Positions 17,254 to 25,872 of a DNA stretch of 64,000 nucleotides are shown here, piece after piece. The DNA is from Sva-07 sp963698565 (GTDB lineage: Bacteria; Actinomycetota; Acidimicrobiia; Acidimicrobiales; Ilumatobacteraceae), in NCBI GenBank assembly GCA_963698565.1, contig CAVORH010000020.1, positions 186,001 through 250,000 on the forward strand. The letters run 5' to 3'. Numbering within the stretch: the first letter of the stretch is position 1; each line of letters opens with the position of its first letter. The position numbers were made by a program, and so were the translations under genes. Under the pieces are notes generated by a model. That model saw only the letters and a list, made by a program, of their open reading frames with translations, was not told the origin of the DNA and did no database searches.

Positions 17254-17898
17254 GTGCTCGAACGTCCGCCGGTTCCCGACACCGTGGTGCAGCGCCTGCG
17301 CACCGGCGTGAAGAGGGCGAGCGGCGAGTTGGTGATCAGGGCGTGGGAAGCGGCGGTCGAGCTCGGAGCGATCGGCCCGGACACTCGTCGGGGCCGTCGG
17401 TTCGGTGCGTTCGGATCCGGCAGCGTGATCTGCTTCCCAGCGAACACGATCTTCAACGAGCGGTACATCCACGTCGGCACCGGGACGCTGTTCGGCCCCC
17501 AGATCACGCTGTCGGCGGGCATGGTGCCGGGTCAGGAGATGGTCTCCGATCCGGTCATCTCGGTCGGCGACCGGTGCCTGATCGGGAAGGGGAGCGGCAT
17601 CGTCGGACACCTGCAGATCACGATCGGCAACGACGTGTGGACCGGCCACCACGTGTACATCACCGATCAGAACCACGGATATCTCGATCTCGAATTGCCG
17701 ATCTCGAAGCAGGTGATGCCCGAACGGCCGGTGTCGATCGGTGACGGATCCTGGCTCGGTCACGGCACGGTCGTGCTGCCCGGTGCCGTCATCGGACGAC
17801 ACGTGGTGGTCGGCGCGAACAGCGTGGTCACCGGGCACCTGCCGGATCACTGTGTTGCGGCCGGCGTGCCGGCCAGGGTGATCAAGACGCTCGCGTGA
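17254..17898 (+). CDS. Hexapeptide-repeat (left-handed beta-helix) acyltransferase
   Basis: A 214-residue acyltransferase. The middle and C-terminal thirds show imperfect hexapeptide turns (ISVGDRCLIGKGSGI, ITIGNDVWTGHHVYI, VSIGDGSWLGHGTVVL, VIGRHVVVGANSVVTG) that build a left-handed beta-helix. DQNHGY holds the likely catalytic His of the CatB/WbbJ-like group. The end VAAGVPARVIK is the usual terminus of this group. Such enzymes acetylate sugars or other small acceptors, often for surface polysaccharides. The acceptor is not evident. It starts at a GTG behind its own -10 box. Confidence 0.8.
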   Translation: MLERPPVPDTVVQRLRTGVKRASGELVIRAWEAAVELGAIGPDTRRGRRFGAFGSGSVICFPANTIFNERYIHVGTGTLFGPQITLSAGMVPGQEMVSDPVISVGDRCLIGKGSGIVGHLQITIGNDVWTGHHVYITDQNHGYLDLELPISKQVMPERPVSIGDGSWLGHGTVVLPGAVIGRHVVVGANSVVTGHLPDHCVAAGVPARVIKTLA

Positions 17899-18477
17899 TC
17901 AGACGATCGAGCCACGGGGTGGACCGCAGCTGGGCATCTCGTTGTCGCCGGCGAAGGTTTCGATCCGCTCGGTGATCGGTACGCCCTGCACGGCGGTCTC
18001 GGTGAAGGGACCGTCTTCGCCGCTCGCCAGTTGCTCCGCGTAGCGGTACCGATCGGCGAGCAGCGTGCGGTAGTCCTCCTCCCAGGCGGGAACGATCGCC
18101 TGTCCCTTCTCGTCGGACGGGGTGACCGCAACCACCTCGTCGAGCATGTCCGACAGCAGGTTGGTCGATTCGACCACGAGCGCTGCTCGCACCTGGAGGT
18201 CCGCGGAGCTCTCGGCTTCGAGCGCCCGGATCTGCAGGTCGTAGCGGGCGCAGATCTCCTCGGCCCGGGCGGCCCAGGCCCGGTCGTCGATCTTGTTGAC
18301 GGCTTCCTTCGACGCGAAGAACAGTGCCCAGATCCAGAAGACGGTCAACCCGATGATCGCCGTGGCGAGGAGCACCTTGCGGGTGCGCGACCGTCGCCAG
18401 GGCCCTGGTTCGGCCCCGGGGATGTAACTGGGGATCGTCGACTTCGACGGCGGCTGGGTCGTCGAGTCGGTCGTCAC
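17899..18477 (-). CDS. Membrane-anchored protein of unknown function
   Basis: A 192-residue protein I do not recognise. A Pro/Ser-rich N-terminus ends in a basic patch (RRSRTRK), then one hydrophobic helix at about 36-55, then a charged, mainly helical domain of about 135 residues that would lie outside the membrane (N-in topology). Two cysteines are visible, one in AEEICARYD and one near the end (EMPSCGPP), which could form a disulphide. It is divergent from the heterodimeric ABC exporter with 43 bp between starts, so shared regulation is possible. The GTG stands 8 nt after a TATCGT box. Confidence 0.65.
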   Translation of the reverse strand: MTTDSTTQPPSKSTIPSYIPGAEPGPWRRSRTRKVLLATAIIGLTVFWIWALFFASKEAVNKIDDRAWAARAEEICARYDLQIRALEAESSADLQVRAALVVESTNLLSDMLDEVVAVTPSDEKGQAIVPAWEEDYRTLLADRYRYAEQLASGEDGPFTETAVQGVPITERIETFAGDNEMPSCGPPRGSIV

Positions 18478-18485
18478 AAACCTTG

Positions 18486-18491
18486 ACGATA
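18486..18491 (-). promoter_or_regulatory. -10 box TATCGT for the membrane-anchored protein gene
   Basis: TATCGT on the minus strand ends 8 nt before the GTG at 18477. The facing ABC gene has only a weaker TAGAAA at 18509-18514. Confidence 0.5.
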
Positions 18492-18520
18492 TGGCGGACG
18501 GTCGCTGGTAGAAACGTCCT

Positions 18521-20365
18521 GTGAACGAGCGGGTCGACGAAACGGAGGTGGGAAGCGCCGATCGGCGCGTCGGTGCGACCGGGCGCGCTCGGCGCAACGC
18601 CCACTTCATCTGGTCGATGGTGCGGTTGCAGCCGAAGCTGTTCGCGATCGCCGTGAGCGGCGCCGCGGTCTTCGCCCTGCTCACGGTGGCGTCGAGCTTC
18701 GCGATCAGCTGGGTGATCGACAACGTCGTCGTGCCGCGGTTCGAGGACGGCGAGGTCGCAACCGCCACCGTCGTGGCCGGACTGGCCCTCGTTCTCGGCA
18801 TCGGGGTGGTCCGGGCGGCCGCGATCGTGATCAGGCGCACGTTCGCCTCGATCACCCAGTGGCGCGTGGCTCAGATCTACAGCAACGCCGTGGTCGACCG
18901 GTACATCCACCAGCCGATGAGCTGGCACAACCGCCGAGCCGATGGCGACCTCGTGGCCCGAGCCGGCGTCGACGCCGAGGCCACCGTCGGTGTGCTCGCT
19001 CCGATTCCGTTCGCCACCGGCACGGTGATCATGGTGGTCGTCTCGACGCTCTGGATGCTGGTGATCGACTGGCCGCTCGGCGCGGTGGCGATGGTGGTCT
19101 TCCCGCTGCTGGTGGTCACCAACGTCGTGTACGAACGGTCGGTGTCGGCGCACTTCGCCCGGGCGCAGAACCAACTCGGCGAGTTCTCTGCCGGCGTCCA
19201 CGAGAGCTTCGAGGGCGTGCAACTCGTCAAGTCCTACGGGGCCGAGGAGCGAGAAACCGAACGCTTGGCCGGCCTCGCCGATCAGGTGCGGGGGTCGCGT
19301 GTGAAGGCGATCCGTCTCCGCACGTGGTTCGAGGCGTTGCTCGACGTGATCCCGTCACTGACCAACATCCTGCTCGTGGTGATCGGCGCCGTGCGTGTGC
19401 GATCCGGCGATGTCACCGTCGGTGAGGTGTCCGGCGTGATCTTCCTGTTCACGCTGCTCGTGTTCCCACTGCGCCTGATCGGCTTCACGCTGTCGGAACT
19501 CCCTCGCTCGATCTCGGCGTGGAACCGGATCCAGGAGGTGCTGCAGGAGCCGATCGAGCCGGATCCCGTGGACCGGATCGCCACTGCGCCCGCGGGTGTC
19601 GGCATCGCGTTCGACGGCGTGTCGTTCGCTCACGAGGGCGATGGTCCGCCCACCGTCCGCGACGTGTCGGTCGCGCTGCCTGCCGGCAACGTCACCGCCC
19701 TGGTCGGGCCGACCGGGTCGGGCAAGTCGACGCTCGCGCAGCTCGCGATCGGTCTCGTGGGGCCGTCGACGGGCACCGTCGCGCTGGCCGATGGCACGCG
19801 GTGCATCGTGTTCCAGGAGGCGTTCCTGATGGGAGGAACCGTCCGCGACAACGTCCGGCTCGGGGAGGCGTTCTCCGACGACGAGGTCTGGGAAGCTCTT
19901 CGCTTGGCGGCTGCCACCGAGTTCGTCGAGCGGCTCCCGCTCGCGCTCGACACGGTCGTCGGCGAACGTGGGGTGAGTCTCAGCGGTGGCCAACGCCAGC
20001 GACTGGCGCTGGCTCGTGCCCTCGTGCGTCGGCCGGCGCTGCTCGTGCTCGACGACACCACCTCGGCGCTCGACCCGTCGACGGAAGCGATCGTGCTCGA
20101 CAACCTGCGTCACGACTTGGCCGACTCGTCGGTGCTGCTCGTCGCTTCGCGTCCCTCGACGATCGCCTTGGCCGACGACGTCGTCTTCGTGGCGGACGGG
20201 CGGGTCGCGGCGCACGGTACGCACGAGGAGCTGATGGCGTCGACCGCCCCGTACCGGGACCTGGTGGAGGCCTTCGAGGCCGACCGCTCCGAGACGCCGG
20301 GGATCGCGACAGCGCAGGAGCTCGCGACGGTACCGGGCCACGTGAGCGGGGTGGCGACGTCATGA
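18521..20365 (+). CDS. ABC exporter half-transporter, subunit A (degenerate ATPase site)
   Basis: A 614-residue fused permease-ATPase of the ABC exporter class: six hydrophobic helices to about residue 330, then a nucleotide-binding domain. Walker A GPTGSGKST starts at residue 396. The signature LSGGQ is canonical. Walker B reads LLVLDD, so the catalytic Glu after the Asp is replaced by Asp. The partner gene starts in an ATGA overlap. Together they resemble heterodimeric exporters such as TmrAB, BmrCD or TM287/288, with one weakened ATP site. The substrate (drug, lipid or peptide) cannot be told. The GTG start lies 43 bp from a divergent membrane-protein gene. Confidence 0.88.
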   Translation: MNERVDETEVGSADRRVGATGRARRNAHFIWSMVRLQPKLFAIAVSGAAVFALLTVASSFAISWVIDNVVVPRFEDGEVATATVVAGLALVLGIGVVRAAAIVIRRTFASITQWRVAQIYSNAVVDRYIHQPMSWHNRRADGDLVARAGVDAEATVGVLAPIPFATGTVIMVVVSTLWMLVIDWPLGAVAMVVFPLLVVTNVVYERSVSAHFARAQNQLGEFSAGVHESFEGVQLVKSYGAEERETERLAGLADQVRGSRVKAIRLRTWFEALLDVIPSLTNILLVVIGAVRVRSGDVTVGEVSGVIFLFTLLVFPLRLIGFTLSELPRSISAWNRIQEVLQEPIEPDPVDRIATAPAGVGIAFDGVSFAHEGDGPPTVRDVSVALPAGNVTALVGPTGSGKSTLAQLAIGLVGPSTGTVALADGTRCIVFQEAFLMGGTVRDNVRLGEAFSDDEVWEALRLAAATEFVERLPLALDTVVGERGVSLSGGQRQRLALARALVRRPALLVLDDTTSALDPSTEAIVLDNLRHDLADSSVLLVASRPSTIALADDVVFVADGRVAAHGTHEELMASTAPYRDLVEAFEADRSETPGIATAQELATVPGHVSGVATS

Positions 20366-22185
20366 GCGTGCTCGACCCGACCATCGCCGTGAAGGCGGGA
20401 ACGGTGCCGCCGGTCAGCGAGGACTCGGCGGTTCGCACGATCGGCCGCGGTCTCGAGACCGCACCCATCCTGAGGCAAGGGCTGGGGGTCACGTGGCTGT
20501 TGGCTGCGATCGGAGCGGCCGGTCGCGTCGTGGTGCCGCTCTTGATCCAACAGGCGATCGACAACGGCCTCGCCGACGGCGAGGTCCAACTCGACGTGAT
20601 CGTCCGGATGGCGCTGATCGCCGTCGTCGCAGTGATCGTCTCCGGTCTGGCTTACCGGACCGCCGCCCTGCGCCTCGGCGAGCGCAGCGAGCGCGCCCTG
20701 CACGATCTGCGGGTGCGGCTGATCCGCCACATCCATCAGCTCAGCCTCGCCGACCACAACGACGAGCGCCGAGGCGGCCTGGTCGCTCGGGTCACGAGCG
20801 ACATCGAAACGCTCGCCCAGTTCTTCCAGTGGGGTGGCCTCGCCTGGCTGATCGACGGAACCCTGATGCTGATCGTCGCGAGCGTGATGCTCGCCATCAA
20901 CTGGCAGCTGGCCCTCGTGGCGTTCGTCGTCGCGTTGCCGCTGGTGTTCGTGCTGCGGTTCGTGCAAGCTCGCCTGCTGGTCGCGTACGACCGGGCGAGG
21001 CATGGCAACGGCCAGATGTTGGGCACGATCGCCGAGGTCGTGTCGGGCGCACCGACGATCCGGGCCTACGGCGCCGGGGCGACGATGGCGACCGACGTTC
21101 GCGAGGCCGTCGCGGTCAAGACCACCGCTCAGATCAAGGCGGCCCGTCTCGGGGCGTTCCTGTTCCCCTCGGGTGAGGTGTTCTCGGCCTTGACGGTCTG
21201 CGCCGTCGTCGCCGTCGGCGTCTGGTTGGGTCCGGCGAGCGGGCTCACGGCCGGAGCGCTCATCGGTTTCATGTTCCTCACGTACCGGTTCCTCGAGCCG
21301 ATCGCCGAGTTCACCGAGATCATCGACACCACCCAGATGGCGGTGGCCGGTCTGCGCCGAGTGTTGTCGGTGCTCGACATGCCGGTGGGTCCACCGGAGC
21401 CAGACGATCCGATCCCACTGCCCGCCGGCAAGCTCCAGATCGATGTCCGCGACGTGACCTTCGCCTACCGGAGCCGGTCGGACGACGGCGCCGACGATGC
21501 GGTCCTCAAGCACCTCGACATCACGATTCCCGCCGGTCAGCAGGTGGCGTTGGTCGGCTCGACCGGGTCGGGCAAGACCACGCTCGGCCGCCTGATCGCG
21601 CGGTTCGCCGACCCGACGATCGGCGAGATCGACCTCGGTGGCGTGCCGCTCCGCAGGGTGAGTCGGGCAGAGCTGCGCAGCCGACTCGTCGTCGTGTCGC
21701 AGGAGCCCTTCCTGTTCGACGACACCGTCGAGGCGAACATCGCCTTCGCCTGGGAACATGCGAAGCACCGTGACGTGGAACAGGTCGTGGCCGACCTCGG
21801 TGTACAGGACTGGGTCGACTCGTTGGCCGAGGGGTTGTCGACGCGTGTGGGCGAGCGCGGCGATCAACTCTCGGCGGGAGAGCGGCAGCTCGTGGCGCTG
21901 CTCCGCGCCGGCCTCGCCGACCCCGACGTGCTCATCCTCGACGAGGCGACCTCGTCGGTCGATGCGCTCACCGAGGTTCGCATCGCTCGCGCCCTCGAAC
22001 GCCTTGCGGCGTCTCGCACCACCATCGCCATCGCCCACCGGCTGTCGACGGCCGCTCGCGCCGATCGGGTGCTGGTGCTCGACCATGGCGTCCTCGTCGA
22101 GGACGGTCACCACGACGACCTGATCACGCGCGACGGCGTGTACCGCAGCCTCTACGACGCCTGGGTCTCGGCCACCACGGTCTGA
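20362..22185 (+). CDS. ABC exporter half-transporter, subunit B
   Basis: A 607-residue fused permease-ATPase, partner of the preceding half-transporter and coupled to it by ATGA. Walker A GSTGSGKTT and Walker B LILDEATSS are canonical, with the catalytic Glu present. The signature is altered to LSAGERQL. In a head-to-tail NBD pair this signature would close the site formed by subunit A's Walker motifs, which itself lacks the catalytic Glu. So the two changes fall in the same composite site, the known pattern of asymmetric heterodimeric exporters. The H-loop His (AIAHRLST) is present. Confidence 0.88.
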   Translation: MSVLDPTIAVKAGTVPPVSEDSAVRTIGRGLETAPILRQGLGVTWLLAAIGAAGRVVVPLLIQQAIDNGLADGEVQLDVIVRMALIAVVAVIVSGLAYRTAALRLGERSERALHDLRVRLIRHIHQLSLADHNDERRGGLVARVTSDIETLAQFFQWGGLAWLIDGTLMLIVASVMLAINWQLALVAFVVALPLVFVLRFVQARLLVAYDRARHGNGQMLGTIAEVVSGAPTIRAYGAGATMATDVREAVAVKTTAQIKAARLGAFLFPSGEVFSALTVCAVVAVGVWLGPASGLTAGALIGFMFLTYRFLEPIAEFTEIIDTTQMAVAGLRRVLSVLDMPVGPPEPDDPIPLPAGKLQIDVRDVTFAYRSRSDDGADDAVLKHLDITIPAGQQVALVGSTGSGKTTLGRLIARFADPTIGEIDLGGVPLRRVSRAELRSRLVVVSQEPFLFDDTVEANIAFAWEHAKHRDVEQVVADLGVQDWVDSLAEGLSTRVGERGDQLSAGERQLVALLRAGLADPDVLILDEATSSVDALTEVRIARALERLAASRTTIAIAHRLSTAARADRVLVLDHGVLVEDGHHDDLITRDGVYRSLYDAWVSATTV

Positions 22186-22212
22186 CCGGGGCGTGGGGCA
22201 CTGCGTCGTCGG

Positions 22213-22962
22213 TCAGTCGACCGCGATGCCGAACGGCAGCGGTCCGTTGACCTCGACGACGATGCAGTCGATGGCGGCGAGGTCGACCTGGCTCTGGGCG
22301 GTGAACTCGGACGTGGCGCCGGGAGCGACATCGTCGACAGCGACGCGCTCGGTCCGGTGCGTGTTGTCGGTGCCCGGACGAACGAAGCCGACCAGCACCG
22401 AGTAGTCCGCCACCCGGTCACCGGTGTTCGTGATCTCTCCGGTCATGGTCGCCCGTGCTCCCTGCAGCTCACATGTGGTGATGGCCACCTCGTTCGGTGC
22501 AGGGTTCAGGTAGTCGTCGTACACGTCGAGCACGGTCCCGGTGAGCACGATGCCGATCACGGCAGCCGCGAGTGCGGCCACGGCGGTGGTGAGGCCGGCG
22601 ATCGCGGACGAACGACCGGTCCCCGTTGCGCGCGAGCGTCGGAGGCCGATCACGCCGAACACGATGGCGACGACTGCAGCCAGCACACCGATCACGACGA
22701 GGAAGGGCAGCCAGGCGATCGAGACGGCGACGATGCCGAGCACCATGGCCGTGGTCGCGGCTGCGTTGGCGCCCGATCGGGGCGGAGCGCCCGACCCGGC
22801 GGCGGGCGCGCCGCCCGTCGGTGCCAATCCGAGCTGATCGATGAAGCGCTGCCCGCCGGTGGCGACGTCGGCGGTCCACTCCCGCCCGTTGTAGTACCGG
22901 TGCTCGTAGCGCCGCATGGGATCGGCGTACCAGCCCGGCTCGGCGCCCGTTGCGTTCGTCAC
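22213..22962 (-). CDS. DUF2510 domain membrane protein
   Basis: A 249-residue protein. The N-terminus holds a DUF2510 module (PGWYADPMRRYEHRYYNGREW), a short actinobacterial motif common in membrane proteins. A Pro/Gly/Ala linker follows, then two or three hydrophobic helices (about 90-170). The last 80 residues form a likely extracytoplasmic beta-rich domain (ITTCELQGARATMTGEITNTG), like those found in FxLYD/DUF4352-type proteins, with two Cys that could pair. Function unknown. The GTG at 22962 is chosen because TAGCTT ends 7 nt upstream; the frame is open further but lacks a signal there. Confidence 0.75.
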   Translation of the reverse strand: MTNATGAEPGWYADPMRRYEHRYYNGREWTADVATGGQRFIDQLGLAPTGGAPAAGSGAPPRSGANAAATTAMVLGIVAVSIAWLPFLVVIGVLAAVVAIVFGVIGLRRSRATGTGRSSAIAGLTTAVAALAAAVIGIVLTGTVLDVYDDYLNPAPNEVAITTCELQGARATMTGEITNTGDRVADYSVLVGFVRPGTDNTHRTERVAVDDVAPGATSEFTAQSQVDLAAIDCIVVEVNGPLPFGIAVD

Positions 22963-22969
22963 TGGCGGC

Positions 22970-22975
22970 AAGCTA
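22970..22975 (-). promoter_or_regulatory. -10 box TAGCTT for the DUF2510 gene
   Basis: TAGCTT (minus strand) ends 7 nt before the GTG at 22962. The gap up to the divergent phosphatase gene also holds a 6-bp hairpin (23066-23071 with 23076-23081, loop CTGA) of unknown role. Confidence 0.55.
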
Positions 22976-23103
22976 TCGCTCGACCCGTACGCCCCGACCC
23001 TGCCCGTGCGCCCGACCGGCCCCATCACGAGGTTTCTCCGTCAGCGACAACGTCCGAACCGAGCATCTGCGCTGACGCAGAGACGGGCCGGGGATGCTCG
23101 CCG

Positions 23104-23109
23104 TAGTGT
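23104..23109 (+). promoter_or_regulatory. -10 box TAGTGT for the histidine phosphatase gene
   Basis: TAGTGT ends 8 nt before the ATG at 23118. A GGAGG follows it just before the ATG, so this gene could be read either from a very short leader or leaderless. Confidence 0.5.
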
Positions 23110-23117
23110 CGGAGGTC

Positions 23118-23795
23118 ATGGAGATCGTGTTGATACGTCACGGCGAACCCGAGTGGGTTCGAGAGGGGCTGACGGTGGTGAACCCACCGCTCACCGATCT
23201 CGGTCACCGCCAGGCGCAGCGGCTCGCGGAGGCACTCCGTGCCGAGGAGTTCGACGAGGTGCTCGTGTCGCCGCTGGTACGCGCTCGCCAGACGGCCGCA
23301 CCACTGCTCGAGGCGTTCGGACGACCGGAGGTGATCGACCCCTGGTTGGAGGAGATCCGCGATCCGGTCTGGCACGGCACGCCGGCCGAGAAGGCTGCCG
23401 AAGCGTACGCCGAGCTCAAGGGTCGCAAGGGTGAGGACCGCTGGCACGGCCTGAACGGCGGTGAGTCGGTCCGCGACTTCGTGGCCCGCATCCGGGCCGG
23501 TGCGTCGACGTTCCTGTCGGACCGCGGCGTGGTCCGCACCGAGATGGACCTCCCGATCTGGAGCATCGCCGAGCCGGGTGCGCGAATCGCGCTGATCGCT
23601 CACGCCGGCACGAACTCGGTCACGATCGGCCATCTCCTGGGGCTCGAACCGACACCCTGGGAGTGGGATCGCTTCGTGCTCGGCCACACCTCGGTCAGCC
23701 GCGTGGAAGCGATGCCGCTCGAGGACGGCTACACGTTCACGCTCACCAAGCTGAGTGATCTCGAACATCTCGACCGCGAGGATCGAACCCGCTGA
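23118..23795 (+). CDS. Histidine phosphatase family protein (phosphoglycerate mutase-like)
   Basis: A 225-residue member of the histidine phosphatase superfamily. The catalytic RHG motif is LIRHGEPEW at residues 4-12. A second His in LIAHAGTNSVTIGHLLG and the acid in VSPLVRARQTAAPLLE fit the family's active site. It lacks features of the cofactor-dependent glycolytic mutases, so a phosphatase on an unknown phosphomonoester is more likely. The ATG is 35 nt before a methyltransferase gene's promoter region only in the sense of gene order: the next gene starts 34 nt after this stop with its own -10 box. Confidence 0.85.
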   Translation: MEIVLIRHGEPEWVREGLTVVNPPLTDLGHRQAQRLAEALRAEEFDEVLVSPLVRARQTAAPLLEAFGRPEVIDPWLEEIRDPVWHGTPAEKAAEAYAELKGRKGEDRWHGLNGGESVRDFVARIRAGASTFLSDRGVVRTEMDLPIWSIAEPGARIALIAHAGTNSVTIGHLLGLEPTPWEWDRFVLGHTSVSRVEAMPLEDGYTFTLTKLSDLEHLDREDRTR

Positions 23796-23817
23796 GGGGC
23801 GCCGTCGACCCACGATC

Positions 23818-23823
23818 TACCTT
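23818..23823 (+). promoter_or_regulatory. -10 box TACCTT for the methyltransferase gene
   Basis: TACCTT ends 6 nt before the ATG at 23830; a leaderless start is likely. Confidence 0.5.
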
Positions 23824-23829
23824 CGTGAG

Positions 23830-24915
23830 ATGGCTGAAGCTCCCGATCCCGATCGACTGAAGTTCTACTCGTTCTCCGTCTTCACCCAATTGAGCGGAGC
23901 GGTGACCGCCGGCATGATCCATCTCGGTGACCGGCTCGGCCTCTACAGTGCGCTGGCCGCAGCGGCCGGACCGCTGTCGACGCAGGAACTCGCCGACCAC
24001 GCCGGCCTCGACGAGCGGTGGGTTCGCGAGTGGGCATACAACCAGGCCGCGGCGAAGCTGATCGCGGTCGACACCGCAGCGACGCCCGAGCGGTTCTGGT
24101 TGACACCCGAGGCGATCGCCGTGTTGGCATCGCCCGATCACCCGGCGTTCGGCATGGGCATGTTCCATCGCTTCCCCCAGACGATGGCCGCGCTCGAGGT
24201 GATGCCGGACAGCTTCCGCAGCGGTCTCGGCCACGACTACGACAGCCACGGACCCGAGGGGGCCGTCGGTATCGAGCGCAGCTTCGAGCCGTGGAACCGC
24301 CATCACCTGATCCCGACGGTGCTGCCCGAACTCGACGGTCTGGTGGACCGGCTCAGCGACGGCATCACGGTGGCCGACATCGGCTGTGGCGCCGGGGGAG
24401 CGGTGCTGCTGATGGCCGAGGCGTTCCCGAACAGCCGTTTCGTCGGCTACGACATCTCGCAGTACGCACTCGAGCGTGCCGAACACCGTCGGCGTGAGGA
24501 GCAGGCCGACAACGTCCGGTTCGTCGACCCGCGCGACGAACCGTTGCCCAGCGACCACTCGGTCGACTTCGTCACGACCTTCGACTGCATCCACGACATG
24601 ACCGACCCGCAGGGCATGATCCACGCGATCTCCGACGCACTCGCCCCGGACGGCACCTGGCTGCTCGTCGACATCAAGGGCCGCGAGACCTTTGCGGAGA
24701 ACGTCGAGAAGAACCCGATGGCACCGCTGATGTACGGCATCAGCGTGCTGTCGTGCATGTCGTCGGCGCTGTCGCAGCCGGACGGCGCCGGTCTCGGCAC
24801 GCTCGGCCTGCCGGAGTCGCGGGCCCGGGAGATGGCGCAGGCTGCGGGCTTCACCCGGTTCCGCACCCTCGGTGTCGATCACTCGGTCAACTCGTTCTAC
24901 GAAGTACGCCACTGA
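23830..24915 (+). CDS. SAM-dependent methyltransferase with N-terminal winged-helix domain
   Basis: A 361-residue class I methyltransferase. An N-terminal helical/winged-helix region (FTQLSGAVTAGMIHLGDRLGLYSAL, about 18-110; first 20 shown by FTQLSGAVTAG and GDRLGLYSAL) resembles the dimerisation domain of O-methyltransferases and of the mycobacterial Rv2258c group. The SAM site is VADIGCGAGG near residue 180, followed by an acidic GYDIS and a DCIHDM motif. Such proteins methylate small molecules; the acceptor is unknown. No biosynthetic cluster surrounds it. It has its own -10 box and no Shine-Dalgarno. Confidence 0.8.
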   Translation: MAEAPDPDRLKFYSFSVFTQLSGAVTAGMIHLGDRLGLYSALAAAAGPLSTQELADHAGLDERWVREWAYNQAAAKLIAVDTAATPERFWLTPEAIAVLASPDHPAFGMGMFHRFPQTMAALEVMPDSFRSGLGHDYDSHGPEGAVGIERSFEPWNRHHLIPTVLPELDGLVDRLSDGITVADIGCGAGGAVLLMAEAFPNSRFVGYDISQYALERAEHRRREEQADNVRFVDPRDEPLPSDHSVDFVTTFDCIHDMTDPQGMIHAISDALAPDGTWLLVDIKGRETFAENVEKNPMAPLMYGISVLSCMSSALSQPDGAGLGTLGLPESRAREMAQAAGFTRFRTLGVDHSVNSFYEVRH

Positions 24916-24986
24916 CACCCTGTTCGCGCGGCGAGCTGGGATCACCATCAGCACCGTCCACGCCGGGTCGTCACCCGAAGTCGCGG

Positions 24987-24992
24987 TACCGT
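24987..24992 (+). promoter_or_regulatory. -10 box TACCGT before the 21-codon leader ORF
   Basis: TACCGT ends 6 nt before the ATG at 24999, not before the SDR gene. The transcript would therefore begin with the leader ORF. Confidence 0.5.
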
Positions 24993-24998
24993 TCGCTC

Positions 24999-25064
24999 AT
25001 GGGTGAGCGAACGGAACTCCAGCTCGGTGGGCACGGTGCGATCGAGCGTCGGTCGGCGACGTGA
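24999..25064 (+). CDS. 21-codon leader ORF upstream of the SDR gene
   Basis: A short frame, ATG to TGA, encoding the 21-residue peptide MGERTELQLGGHGAIERRSA plus a final Thr. Its TGA overlaps the GTG of the downstream dehydrogenase as GTGA, the same coupling used between full genes here. A -10 box sits 6 nt before its ATG, so it would be translated as a leaderless message. It has no run of a single amino acid as in classical attenuators. It may be a coupling device that loads ribosomes onto the SDR gene, or simply a mis-chosen frame. Confidence 0.45.
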   Translation: MGERTELQLGGHGAIERRSAT

Positions 25065-25852
25065 CGCGTCTCAGTCGGCTGTCACGGTCGATCGAGGGCA
25101 AGGTGGCGATCGTCACCGGCGCCGCCAGTGGGATGGGTTTGGCCACCGCTCGGCTGTTGGCCGACGAGGGTGCCCGCGTGGTGGTCGCCGACCTGGTGTC
25201 CGAGCGTGTCGCCGCAGTCGTCGACGAGATCCGTTCGGTGCACGGCGATGCCTCGGCACTGGCCGTGCCGTGCGACGTCGGTGACCTCGTGCGACTGCGG
25301 GCACTCGTCGACGACACGATCGCCTGGGCGGGGCGCCTCGACATCGTCGTGAACAACGCCGGCATCTCGCTGGTGAACTCGACGTTCCAGGACGAGGCCG
25401 AGTTCGAGCACAACTGGGCGCGGACCCTCGATGTCAACCTCACCGCTCATGCGCGGCTCGTTCGGTTCGCCGCGCCGCACCTGATCGAGTCGGGAGCGGG
25501 GCGCGTCGTCAACATCGCGTCGACCGAGTCGATCGTCGCCACTGCCGGCCTCGCCGCCTACGCGGCGTCGAAGGCCGGCGTCACCGGCCTCACACGCAGT
25601 CTCGCGGTCGAACTCGGCCGCCACGGCGTGACCGTCAACTGCATCTGCCCCGGCCCGATCGACACCGGCATGACCGAGGCGATCCCGGCCGAGGCGAAGG
25701 AGACCTACGCCCGGCGCCGCGTCCCGCTGCGCCGCTACGGCGACCCGGAGGAGGTGGCGCACATGACGCTCAACCTGTGCTTGCCGAGCTCCAGCTACGT
25801 CAACGGGGCCACGATCGCCGTCGACGGCGGGATGACCATCCGCCACACCTGA
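25061..25852 (+). CDS. Short-chain dehydrogenase/reductase
   Basis: A 263-residue classical SDR, an NAD(P)-dependent oxidoreductase. The cofactor motif TGAASGMGLA begins near residue 20. NNAG (about 92), the catalytic Ser in NIASTES, and YAASK with Tyr and Lys (about 167-171) complete the active site. An acidic residue after the second strand (VADLVS) favours NAD over NADP. The C-terminus SYVNGATIAVDGGMT is typical. The GTG start overlaps the stop of a 21-codon leader ORF. The substrate is not predictable. Confidence 0.9.
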   Translation: MTRLSRLSRSIEGKVAIVTGAASGMGLATARLLADEGARVVVADLVSERVAAVVDEIRSVHGDASALAVPCDVGDLVRLRALVDDTIAWAGRLDIVVNNAGISLVNSTFQDEAEFEHNWARTLDVNLTAHARLVRFAAPHLIESGAGRVVNIASTESIVATAGLAAYAASKAGVTGLTRSLAVELGRHGVTVNCICPGPIDTGMTEAIPAEAKETYARRRVPLRRYGDPEEVAHMTLNLCLPSSSYVNGATIAVDGGMTIRHT

Positions 25853-25872
25853 CGGGCACCGCGGTGCAGCGT

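Noticed and set aside
20110..22113. A 667-codon open frame antisense to the second ABC subunit
   Set aside because: Shadow of the ABC gene; no motif or start signal.
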